From Bacteroides sp. CAG:1076 (GTDB taxonomy: Bacteria > Bacteroidota > Bacteroidia > Bacteroidales > Bacteroidaceae), in assembly GCA_000436795.1 (NCBI GenBank), contig HF993213.1, positions 1 through 6,377 of the forward strand: 6,377 nucleotides of DNA, given 5' to 3'. Numbering within the stretch: the stretch's first letter is position 1; every line of letters starts with the position of its first letter. Below the pieces are notes generated by a model, which ran no database searches, was not told the origin of the DNA, and saw only the letters and a program-made list of their open reading frames with translations. This document shows positions 1 through 6,037 of the stretch, in pieces. The translations under genes were made by a program, and so were the position numbers.

Positions 1-42
1 AAGCGGCTTTCCCTATACTACACGTCAAAATTGGACGCTAAC
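1..42. mobile_element. Terminus of an IS66-family insertion sequence (rest lies left of the window)
   Basis: The last 23 bases, read on the minus strand, begin GTTAGCGTCC and match the IS66-type end at 5948 in 21 of 23 positions. IS66-family ends typically start GTAAGCG, so this end has one change in the third base. The element interior must lie to the left, because the terminal bases point right and the neighbouring coding frame becomes gene-like immediately after base 42. Beyond the 23-base repeat the inward sequence differs from that inside the other end, so this is probably the opposite end (IRR) of a similar element. No transposase sequence is visible here. The family assignment rests on the terminal motif and on the ORF beside the other copy. 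Confidence 0.7.
20..42 (-). repeat. IS66-type terminal inverted repeat, left copy
   Basis: Read on the minus strand from base 42 inward, this repeat pairs with 5948-5970. Positions 22-39 are a perfect 18-base reverse complement of 5951-5968, and the full 23-base units differ at only two positions. Such identity across 5.9 kb in AT-rich DNA is not expected by chance. The adjacent 8 bases (43-50, ATTTCTCT) do not match the 8 bases before the right copy (5940-5947, ACTTGTTA), so the two flanks are not target-site duplicates of each other. Confidence 0.85.
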
Positions 43-1046
43 ATTTCTCTTATGATCAACGAAGAAAGGATTCCGCTTCTGGAGGACTCGTTTATGACGT
101 ATATAAAAAAGTCTTAGAGGAAAAGGGAATTGTATGTGGTTGTGTTTGGAATGACAAGATGGAAGCAGTACACATACTCACAGACAATACTAAGGAAATG
201 CACGAAATGCAGAGTTCTAAGTATGTGCAGAGCAATATGCAAGATTGCTATAAGCAAATCCGTAAATTTTTAAGAGAAGGACGAAAAGTAGCGTTCTGTG
301 GTACACCATGTCAGACAGCCGGTCTAAATTCCTTTTTGGGTAAAATAGACAAAAGCAACTTGATTTCTATTTGCTTAATATGCCATGGCGTTCCGTCACC
401 AGGCGTATGGAATAGATGGAAAAATGTTCTAGAGAAGAAATATAAAGGACTTCTTGTAGACGTAAATATGCGAGATAAAAGTTACAAAGGCTACAGCACT
501 TCGTATGTAAGATATAAATTTAATTTCAAACCAGATAATAATGGCAGTGTTAAAAAATCACAGACTTCTACAAATCTAAGGAACGTAGGCATGCCTACAT
601 TCCTCAGTGATCCCTACATATTTTTATTTACAGATGACCTCTATTTGCGTCATTCATGCTATCACTGCCAATATAAGGCAGACCAAAACGCCGCAGACAT
701 TATTGTGGGCGATTATTACAAATCAACATCAGAAGCTGGTAATAACGGTTGTTCCTGCGTTTTTGCTATGAATGAAAAGGGAGATAAGATTATTAACAAA
801 TTATGCGGCAAGGTTATCCCCACGGATTATAGAACCATTGGAAGTGTCAATAATATGCTATGGTGTTCCGTTACAGAAAACCCTCGCCGTTCAGATTTCT
901 TCAAACGTTATTCTTTTGACAATGAATCTTCAGAAAAACTCTTTACCGATTTTCTTCCGATTAGGTTTAAAGTAAAAAGGCTACTATATCAGTTTGGATT
1001 ATTTAATGTAACAAGTAAAATTATAAATAGTATTAAAAATAAGTAA
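43..1046 (+). pseudogene. 5'-truncated FrhB-type (coenzyme F420 hydrogenase/dehydrogenase beta subunit-like) iron-sulfur flavoprotein
   Basis: Family members found in polysaccharide clusters, often near polysaccharide pyruvyltransferases, are presumed redox proteins of unclear substrate. Full-length forms begin with a ferredoxin-like cysteine cluster. Here the frame is open from base 42 and already reads as family sequence (RRKDSASGGLVYDVYKKVL, with the conserved SxSGG), but there is no ATG, GTG or TTG before the ATG at 159. A protein from 159 would be 295 residues and lack both the ferredoxin part and SxSGG. From that ATG, visible motifs are SKYVQS (20-25), CGTPCQTAGL (47-56), CHGVPSP (75-81), and CYHC (167-170) followed by ADIIVGDYY, a probable iron-sulfur ligand region. 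The break coincides exactly with the IS66 terminus at 42, so disruption by insertion or IS-mediated rearrangement is the simplest reading. The stop lies 3 bases before hldE, so it was the first visible gene of that transcription unit. A shortened product is possible but probably inactive. Confidence 0.8.
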
Positions 1047-1049
1047 ACA

Positions 1050-2486
1050 ATGGTTGAACTTGGAAAATTAAAGAAGAAATCCATCCTCGTCATCGGTGAC
1101 GTGATGCTTGACAAATATTATGTCGGGGCCGTCAATAGAATCTCGCCTGAGGCTCCGGTGCCTGTTTTTCGTAAAAAAACAGAAAGGAGTGTGCTGGGTG
1201 GAGCAGCAAACGTGGCAGCTAACCTTGTAGCGGCCAACCAAAAAGTGACGATGATGTCCATCATAGGGCATGATGAAGCAGGAAAACAACTAGTAGAATA
1301 CTTCAAACAAAAAGATATCAATATTAGCCTGACTTGGGAGACAGAACGACACACAACCATTAAAACAAGATTCTTGGCTGACAACAACCAACAAGTGTTG
1401 CGGCTGGACGTAGAGGATACGGACCCCATAAATGAAGAAATATGCCAAAAGATGCTAAATCAATTGGAGAAAGAAATAGATTGTTATCATCTAATACTGT
1501 TGTCTGATTATCTAAAGGGTCTATTGACGTATAACTTCACACAGGGAGTTATTCACATGGCTAAGGAACATGGCATACCAGTCATCATCGATGTGAAAGA
1601 TTCGCATATAGAAAAATATAAAGGTGCATACTTACTTAAACCAAACCTGAAAGAAATAAGGGAGTTGACAGGTATGCCTGCCCAGACAGACCAAGAGATT
1701 ATAGAAGCTGCGGAGACGCTACGAGTTAGATGTGAGTGTAAATATGTGCTGTGCACTTGTGGCGCCCGCGGCATGGTGTTAGTAGGAGAAAAGCATGTTC
1801 CTTTCTTCGTCGATTCGCAAGTGAGAGAAGTATATGATGTATCGGGGGCAGGCGACACTACTATATCCTATTTAGCAGCAGCCATGGCCAATGGCATTGA
1901 CATGAATGATGCCGTAGAAATAGCAAATGTGGCCGCAGGCATACAGGTGGGGAAAATGGGTACATCGTCTGTTTATATTCATGAGATAAGAGATTTTCTT
2001 GCCAATGAGGATGACGGCACGTTTCACAAGATATTGCATGAGGCAGATTTGGAGACTTTCAGACAGGATAATGCCGATAAAAAAATCGTGTTTACCAATG
2101 GATGTTTCGACATATTACATATAGGTCATAAACGTTACTTGCAAGAGGCTTCTAAATTAGGTGACATTTTAGTAGTGGGCGTGAATAGTGATGATTCAGT
2201 AAAAAGGCTGAAAGGTCCTACTCGACCAATCAATCCAGAACAAGACCGTACAGAAATGCTGTGTGCCATGGGATTTATAGACTATGTAGCCGTATTTTCA
2301 GAAGATACACCCTACGAACTTATCAAGAGAATACAACCTGATGTATTAGTAAAGGGAGGTGACTATAAGCCAGAAGAAGTCGTTGGTCGCGACATAGTGG
2401 AAGCAAGGGGAGGTAGACTGGAACTAATCAAATTTGTAGATGGTAAATCGACGACAAATATCATTAATAAAATAAGTCACAAATAA
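1050..2486 (+). CDS. hldE: Bifunctional D-beta-D-heptose 7-phosphate kinase / D-beta-D-heptose 1-phosphate adenylyltransferase
   Basis: This cytoplasmic enzyme catalyses two steps of ADP-heptose synthesis: ATP-dependent phosphorylation of heptose 7-phosphate at C1 and, after GmhB acts, transfer of AMP from ATP to heptose 1-phosphate. At 478 residues it is the size of fused HldE/RfaE proteins. The N-terminal ribokinase (PfkB-type) domain, about residues 8-320, shows GGAANVAANL (50-59) and DVSGAGDT (263-270), with D269 the expected catalytic base. The C-terminal nucleotidyltransferase domain, about 343-478, shows FTNGCFDILHIGH, with the HxGH-type HIGH at 357-360, then KGPTRPIN (388-395), KGGDY (435-439) and GKSTTNII (465-472). 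Both active sites look intact. The ATG is 3 bases after the upstream stop and gmhA begins 1 base after this stop, so it is deeply embedded in an operon. The fused form points to the ADP-beta rather than the GDP-alpha heptose route. Confidence 0.96.
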   Translation: MVELGKLKKKSILVIGDVMLDKYYVGAVNRISPEAPVPVFRKKTERSVLGGAANVAANLVAANQKVTMMSIIGHDEAGKQLVEYFKQKDINISLTWETERHTTIKTRFLADNNQQVLRLDVEDTDPINEEICQKMLNQLEKEIDCYHLILLSDYLKGLLTYNFTQGVIHMAKEHGIPVIIDVKDSHIEKYKGAYLLKPNLKEIRELTGMPAQTDQEIIEAAETLRVRCECKYVLCTCGARGMVLVGEKHVPFFVDSQVREVYDVSGAGDTTISYLAAAMANGIDMNDAVEIANVAAGIQVGKMGTSSVYIHEIRDFLANEDDGTFHKILHEADLETFRQDNADKKIVFTNGCFDILHIGHKRYLQEASKLGDILVVGVNSDDSVKRLKGPTRPINPEQDRTEMLCAMGFIDYVAVFSEDTPYELIKRIQPDVLVKGGDYKPEEVVGRDIVEARGGRLELIKFVDGKSTTNIINKISHK

Positions 2487-2487
2487 A

Positions 2488-3084
2488 ATGGATAACATAA
2501 GTATCATTAAGCAACGAATTAACGATTCTGTTGCTGTAAAACAAGAGCTACTAAACAATATAAATTTACTAGAAACGGTGTCTCAATTAGCAGATGCCAT
2601 CAAAGATTGCATATCCAAAGGAGGCAAACTGGTTATATGCGGAAATGGTGGCTCAGCTTCCGATGCATTACACTTTGCAGGCGAGATAGTAGGTCGTTTC
2701 ATAAAGGAACGCAAAGCATGGCCTGTAGTTGTACTCAATGCAGATGTGGCCACGCTTACCGCCATAGCAAATGACTATGGATATAATGACGTTTTTGCCA
2801 GGCAGGCAGAGGCACATGTAAAGCCAGAAGATATCTTCATAGGCATCAGTACAAGCGGCAACAGCGAGAATGTACATCGTGCCGTGCAGAAATCTAAAGA
2901 AATAGGTGCAAAAACAGCCTGTCTTGCAGGTAAAGATGGCGGCAAAATAGCGGCAGAAGTCAACTATCCTATTGTAGTACCTTGCAGTGTAACGGCAAGA
3001 GTACAGGAGTGTCATATTACCATCATCCATATCCTTTGTGAAATAGCAGAAGAGAAACTTTCAAACTTAACTCATTATGAATAA
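2488..3084 (+). CDS. gmhA: Sedoheptulose 7-phosphate isomerase (phosphoheptose isomerase)
   Basis: GmhA converts the pentose-phosphate intermediate sedoheptulose 7-phosphate to D-glycero-D-manno-heptose 7-phosphate, the entry step of the pathway, and is usually a cytoplasmic homotetramer. The 198-residue length is normal for the family. It is a single SIS (sugar isomerase) domain with CGNGGSASDALHFAGE (51-66), the phosphate-binding STSGNSENV (121-129) and RVQECHITIIH (171-181). By alignment from memory with characterised GmhA proteins, H62, E66, Q173 and H181 match the zinc-site residues. The ATG lies one base after the hldE stop, and its 3' end overlaps gmhB by 8 bases, so translation is probably coupled. 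DiaA-like SIS proteins are relatives, but the preserved metal ligands and the neighbours make GmhA the clear choice. Confidence 0.95.
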   Translation: MDNISIIKQRINDSVAVKQELLNNINLLETVSQLADAIKDCISKGGKLVICGNGGSASDALHFAGEIVGRFIKERKAWPVVVLNADVATLTAIANDYGYNDVFARQAEAHVKPEDIFIGISTSGNSENVHRAVQKSKEIGAKTACLAGKDGGKIAAEVNYPIVVPCSVTARVQECHITIIHILCEIAEEKLSNLTHYE

Positions 3085-3640
3085 GGCTATATTTTTGGAT
3101 AGGGATGGAACAATCAATATAGAGAAGAATTATCTCTACAGAATAGAAGATTTCGAGTGGCTGCCTGAATCGATTGAGGCTTTAAAACTCTTACAAAATG
3201 CAGGCTATTTATTGGTTATCATCACCAACCAATCCGGCATAGGCCGCGGATATTATACGGAAGCAGATTATCTACAACTGGAACGATGGATAATACAATC
3301 CCTTAAAGAACAAGGGGTAATTATATCAGCGATATATCATTGTCCTCATTTGCCAGACGCACAAATAGAGGAATATCGCAAGGACTGCACGTGCAGAAAA
3401 CCAAGGTTGGGAATGTTTCGTCAAGCTATAAAGGACTGGGATATAGACGTCGATAACAGTTATGCCATTGGTGACAAAATAAGAGACTGTGCCTTATGTG
3501 CAGAAACAAATTGTCAAGGCTTTCTCATAGCGAAAAATGAGCGTTCTGAAATAATTGAACAAGTAAAGGCTGGAAAATATAAAGGCATACGTTATGCAGA
3601 GAACTTATTAGAAAGTGCAAAAATGATAGTAAAACTTTAA
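3077..3640 (+). CDS. gmhB: D-glycero-D-manno-heptose 1,7-bisphosphate 7-phosphatase (HAD family)
   Basis: GmhB removes the C7 phosphate of heptose 1,7-bisphosphate so that HldE can adenylylate C1. The 187-residue protein has the histidinol-phosphatase-like HAD layout. Motif I is FLDRDGTIN with D8 as nucleophile and D10 as acid/base, motif II is ITNQSGIGRGYY with T50, motif III is K108, and motif IV is GDKIRD with D133 and D137. A structural zinc site typical of GmhB is present as C89, H91, C104 and C106 (CPH followed by CTC). The start codon lies inside the last codons of gmhA (8-base overlap, different frame), which suggests translational coupling. The preference for the beta- or alpha-anomer cannot be read directly. 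The partner fused HldE and HldD argue for the beta, ADP-linked route. Confidence 0.94.
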   Translation: MNKAIFLDRDGTINIEKNYLYRIEDFEWLPESIEALKLLQNAGYLLVIITNQSGIGRGYYTEADYLQLERWIIQSLKEQGVIISAIYHCPHLPDAQIEEYRKDCTCRKPRLGMFRQAIKDWDIDVDNSYAIGDKIRDCALCAETNCQGFLIAKNERSEIIEQVKAGKYKGIRYAENLLESAKMIVKL

Positions 3641-3653
3641 AACAATATTTATT

Positions 3654-4619
3654 ATGGTAATTGTAACAGGAGGTGCCGGATTTATCGGCAGTTGTATGGT
3701 TCGCACATTAAATGATTCAGGCTATGAAGATATTATCATCGTAGATAATATTGCTGAAACGGACAAGTGGATGAATATGAGAGGGAAGAATTATTTGAAG
3801 TATGTTCATAAGTCTAAGTTTCTGGATGAACTTCATACATATAACAACGTGGAGTTTATCATTCACATGGGAGCACAATCATCAACGACAGAAAGGAACT
3901 TTGATTATCTGTGGGAAAATAACTTTGAATATACCAAAGCGTTATGGAACTATTGTGCCGAAAAGCAGATACCATTTATCTATGCTAGCTCAGCAGCCAC
4001 GTATGGTGATGGCAGTCAAGGATTTGACGATAATTCAATGATTGACAATCTTCGGCCTCTGAATGGGTATGGATATAGCAAACAGTTGTTTGATTTATGG
4101 GTGAAACATCAGGCAAATATCTTTCCAAGTCAATATTACGGCTTGAAGTTCTTCAACGTATATGGTCCCAATGAGTATTTCAAGGGAAGTATGGCAAGCA
4201 TGGTGTTCCATGGTTTCAAGCAGATTAAGGAAACAGGAAAAATAAAGCTCTTTAAATCCTGTAACCCAAAGTATGAAGATGGGGGACAACTGAGAGATTT
4301 TGTGTACGTTAAGGACGTATGCCGTGCAATGTTGGGATTGTTGAAGATTGGGGCACCAAGCGGAATCTACAATATTGGAACCGGACATGCTCAAAGTTTT
4401 GCAGAATTGGCGGAAGCTACTTTTCACGCCTTAGGTATGGAACCAAACATAGAGTACATAGACATGCCAGAGCATTTGCGTAAGCGTTATCAATATTACA
4501 CACAGGCAGATATGTCTAAATTCCATTCTACGGGTTGCCCTGTAGAATTCTGTGATGTGGAAACTGGAGTAAAGGATTATGTCCAAAACCATTTGGACAA
4601 GGACTTCCTAATTTATTAA
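3654..4619 (+). CDS. hldD: ADP-L-glycero-D-manno-heptose 6-epimerase
   Basis: HldD (RfaD/WaaD) inverts C6 of ADP-D-glycero-D-manno-heptose to give the L,D form used by heptosyltransferases. It is a cytoplasmic, NADP-dependent extended short-chain dehydrogenase. The 321-residue protein starts directly with the Rossmann motif TGGAGFIGS (5-13), which fixes the ATG at 3654. It continues with HMGAQSSTTE (71-80), ASSAATYG (111-118) and GYGYSK (138-143), giving the YxxxK pair Y139/K143. NVYGP (168-172) and YFKGSMAS (175-182) follow, where K177 aligns with the second catalytic lysine of the E. coli enzyme. RDFVYVKDV (214-222) and YNIGTGHAQSF (239-249) match the family closely. It sits 13 bases after gmhB and 16 before the glycosyltransferase. 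The HldD-specific SSTTE and KGSMAS motifs separate it from generic sugar epimerases. Confidence 0.95.
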   Translation: MVIVTGGAGFIGSCMVRTLNDSGYEDIIIVDNIAETDKWMNMRGKNYLKYVHKSKFLDELHTYNNVEFIIHMGAQSSTTERNFDYLWENNFEYTKALWNYCAEKQIPFIYASSAATYGDGSQGFDDNSMIDNLRPLNGYGYSKQLFDLWVKHQANIFPSQYYGLKFFNVYGPNEYFKGSMASMVFHGFKQIKETGKIKLFKSCNPKYEDGGQLRDFVYVKDVCRAMLGLLKIGAPSGIYNIGTGHAQSFAELAEATFHALGMEPNIEYIDMPEHLRKRYQYYTQADMSKFHSTGCPVEFCDVETGVKDYVQNHLDKDFLIY

Positions 4620-4635
4620 ACTCATAACAACGGAA

Positions 4636-5805
4636 ATGTCGCAGAGAGTAAAAATTGCACTCTATGCCTTGACCACATACCTGCAAAACAAGTTCAGGAA
4701 ACAACCTAAGAATAAACGTGTCCTGATAGTGTTTCAGCAGGTATTTGGCGACTCTGTGCTGTTATTACCCGCATTGCAGGGATATATGGAGTTGTATCAT
4801 AAACGTCGGGGTTATGAGGTAACTATGATATGCAAGCCAGCCATCCTACGTTTTCTGCAAGACATTGCAGAATTACCAAAAGGCCTGCATGTAGAAGCGA
4901 TAGATTTCAAACGTTTGTTTGATGATTACGCTTACTTTAAAGAAGTGGTGAACAAATATAGGTATTATGCAGAAATAGTCATTGCCCCCGGTTCAAGCTT
5001 ATCAGCAGATCTACTTATCACTACTCTATGTACTAATCAACGGTATGGGCAAATCTCTTGCTATAGAACCAGAAAACCGTTACAATTAGCATTGTTTCAA
5101 CGGTTGGCATATACGGATGCCGTCATATCGCCAGCTGGCATGATGAAAATACAAGCACATCGACTAATGCTGAACTATCTTGGTCTGATAGATTATAAAG
5201 GCAAATTGTCTTCATTGCGTCCACAGCCAAAGATAATTGAGAGTCGCTATTGTATCATCTGCCCTGGAGCATCCACTGCTATCAAATGTTGGCCGATAGA
5301 ACGGTTTAGGGACATAGCAGATTGGTTAATTGATACATACAATATAGATATCTATCTATGTGGTGGAGCACCAGAAAGAGAGGCATCAAACAAGTTAATA
5401 GCCACATCATGTCATAAAGAGCGAATTCACAACAAAGTTGGTGACACATCTTTTAAGGAGTGGGCATCTATCGTGGAATATGCAGAATTAGTACTAGGAA
5501 ATGACAGTGCAACACTGCATATAGCAGCAGCATATAGGCGCAAATGTATATGCGTGGCTGGAGTATATGACAAGTTCCAGTTTTTCCCATACCTCGTAGA
5601 TGAATTGGAAGATGAAGGAAATCTCCCTATAACAATCTACAAAGACATGCCTTGTGCCTATTGCCGTACAAAAGGTTATTTCGCAGGAGCTGGAAATTAT
5701 CAGTGCCAATCAGCTATTAAACTAGGTAAATGTGCATTGTGTATAGAGGAGATTACAGTGGAGGAAGTAAAAAGAGTTATTGAAAACATCTACCCAATTA
5801 ATTGA
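4636..5805 (+). CDS. GT9-family glycosyltransferase, probable ADP-heptose:LPS heptosyltransferase
   Basis: GT9 enzymes (WaaC, WaaF and WaaQ types) transfer heptose from ADP-heptose to LPS inner core on the inner face of the cytoplasmic membrane. This 389-residue protein has the two-lobe GT-B pattern. The N-lobe starts RVLIVFQQVFGDSVLLLPAL (28-47), with the conserved GD at 38-39. The C-lobe carries CPGASTAIKCWPIERF (209-224), LCGGAPERE (241-249) and LGNDSATLHIAAA (287-299), the usual donor-binding region. A lysine/arginine-rich, partly hydrophobic stretch of about 27 residues precedes the first strand and could aid membrane contact (inference). The C-terminus holds five cysteines, C340, C343, C357, C366 and C369. 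It directly follows the four ADP-heptose genes, which supports heptose as the donor. Acceptor and linkage cannot be predicted, and some GT9 members use other sugars. Confidence 0.88.
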   Translation: MSQRVKIALYALTTYLQNKFRKQPKNKRVLIVFQQVFGDSVLLLPALQGYMELYHKRRGYEVTMICKPAILRFLQDIAELPKGLHVEAIDFKRLFDDYAYFKEVVNKYRYYAEIVIAPGSSLSADLLITTLCTNQRYGQISCYRTRKPLQLALFQRLAYTDAVISPAGMMKIQAHRLMLNYLGLIDYKGKLSSLRPQPKIIESRYCIICPGASTAIKCWPIERFRDIADWLIDTYNIDIYLCGGAPEREASNKLIATSCHKERIHNKVGDTSFKEWASIVEYAELVLGNDSATLHIAAAYRRKCICVAGVYDKFQFFPYLVDELEDEGNLPITIYKDMPCAYCRTKGYFAGAGNYQCQSAIKLGKCALCIEEITVEEVKRVIENIYPIN

Positions 5806-5947
5806 CAAGTATAAATACCACATAATATCTTTATACCAAACAAAATCAATGGATTATTCTTAACACAAAATATTTTTGAACGGCTGTGATCTCTCTATAA
5901 AACAAGAGAGATTCCAAAAGAATTTCCACCAAATTTTCTACTTGTTA
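5806..5947. other. AT-rich intergenic gap between the heptose operon and the IS66 end
   Basis: No start-to-stop reading frame of plausible gene length or quality lies in these 142 bases. The only visible structure is the hairpin at 5889-5912. One match to the Bacteroides -7 element TAnnTTTG lies at 5871-5878, but no TTTG-type -33 box is found at the proper distance upstream, so it is not called as a promoter. The gap ends exactly at the IS66 terminus. Confidence 0.6.
5889..5912 (+). terminator. Candidate operon-end hairpin, weak terminator
   Basis: ATCTCTCT (5889-5896) and AGAGAGAT (5905-5912) form a perfect 8-base stem around an 8-base A-rich loop, 84 bases after the last stop codon of the operon. 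No run of T follows, so it does not meet the standard picture of an intrinsic terminator. Bacteroidetes transcript ends do not always carry one. It might instead protect mRNA 3' ends. Confidence 0.35.
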
Positions 5948-5970
5948 GTAAGCGTCCAATTTTGACGTAT
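5948..5970 (+). repeat. IS66-type terminal inverted repeat, right copy
   Basis: This is the partner of the left copy at 20-42, with 18 contiguous identical bases at 5951-5968 (AGCGTCC, AATTTT, GACGT). It opens with the canonical GTAA, whereas the left copy has GTTA. The two copies face away from the gene cluster, which means the IS bodies lie outside and the heptose operon between them. Confidence 0.85.
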
Positions 5971-5999
5971 TACTCCAGAGAATAAAAAATATGACCTTC

Positions 6000-6037
6000 G
6001 CTGCTGTAACAAAAATATTATAAGTATGTACAGCAGC
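6000..6037 (+). promoter_or_regulatory. Inverted repeat overlapping the IS66 ORF1 start
   Basis: GCTGCTGTA (6000-6008) and TACAGCAGC (6029-6037) are perfect 9-base complements separated by 20 bases. The candidate ATG of the IS ORF1 (6026-6028) sits immediately before the 3' arm, so the folded RNA would hold the start codon at the stem base and its next codons within the stem. Other insertion sequences use such structures to block translation from transcripts reading in from outside. That function is inferred here. Confidence 0.4.

Noticed and set aside
31..56. TTGGAC (31-36) and TATGAT (51-56) as a hybrid promoter formed at the IS/target junction
   Set aside because: The spacing is only 14 bases and these are sigma-70 boxes, whereas Bacteroidetes promoters use a different consensus.
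2668..3030. Minus-strand 120-codon frame inside gmhA
   Set aside because: It is fully antisense to a well-conserved gmhA and its composition is rich in Cys and Tyr, as expected for a shadow frame.
2488..3084. gmhA as DiaA or another SIS-domain regulator
   Set aside because: The zinc-site residues H62, E66, Q173 and H181 and its position between hldE and gmhB favour a true isomerase.
5871..5878. TATTTTTG matches the Bacteroides -7 promoter element
   Set aside because: No TTTG or TTG lies about 19-21 bases upstream, and the surrounding DNA is so AT-rich that the match is likely by chance.
20..5970. The inverted repeats as recombination sites for an invertible segment (phase variation)
   Set aside because: The repeats match IS66 terminal sequences with GTAAGCG starts, one lies beside an IS66-like ORF, and no invertase gene is visible. 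IS ends explain them better.
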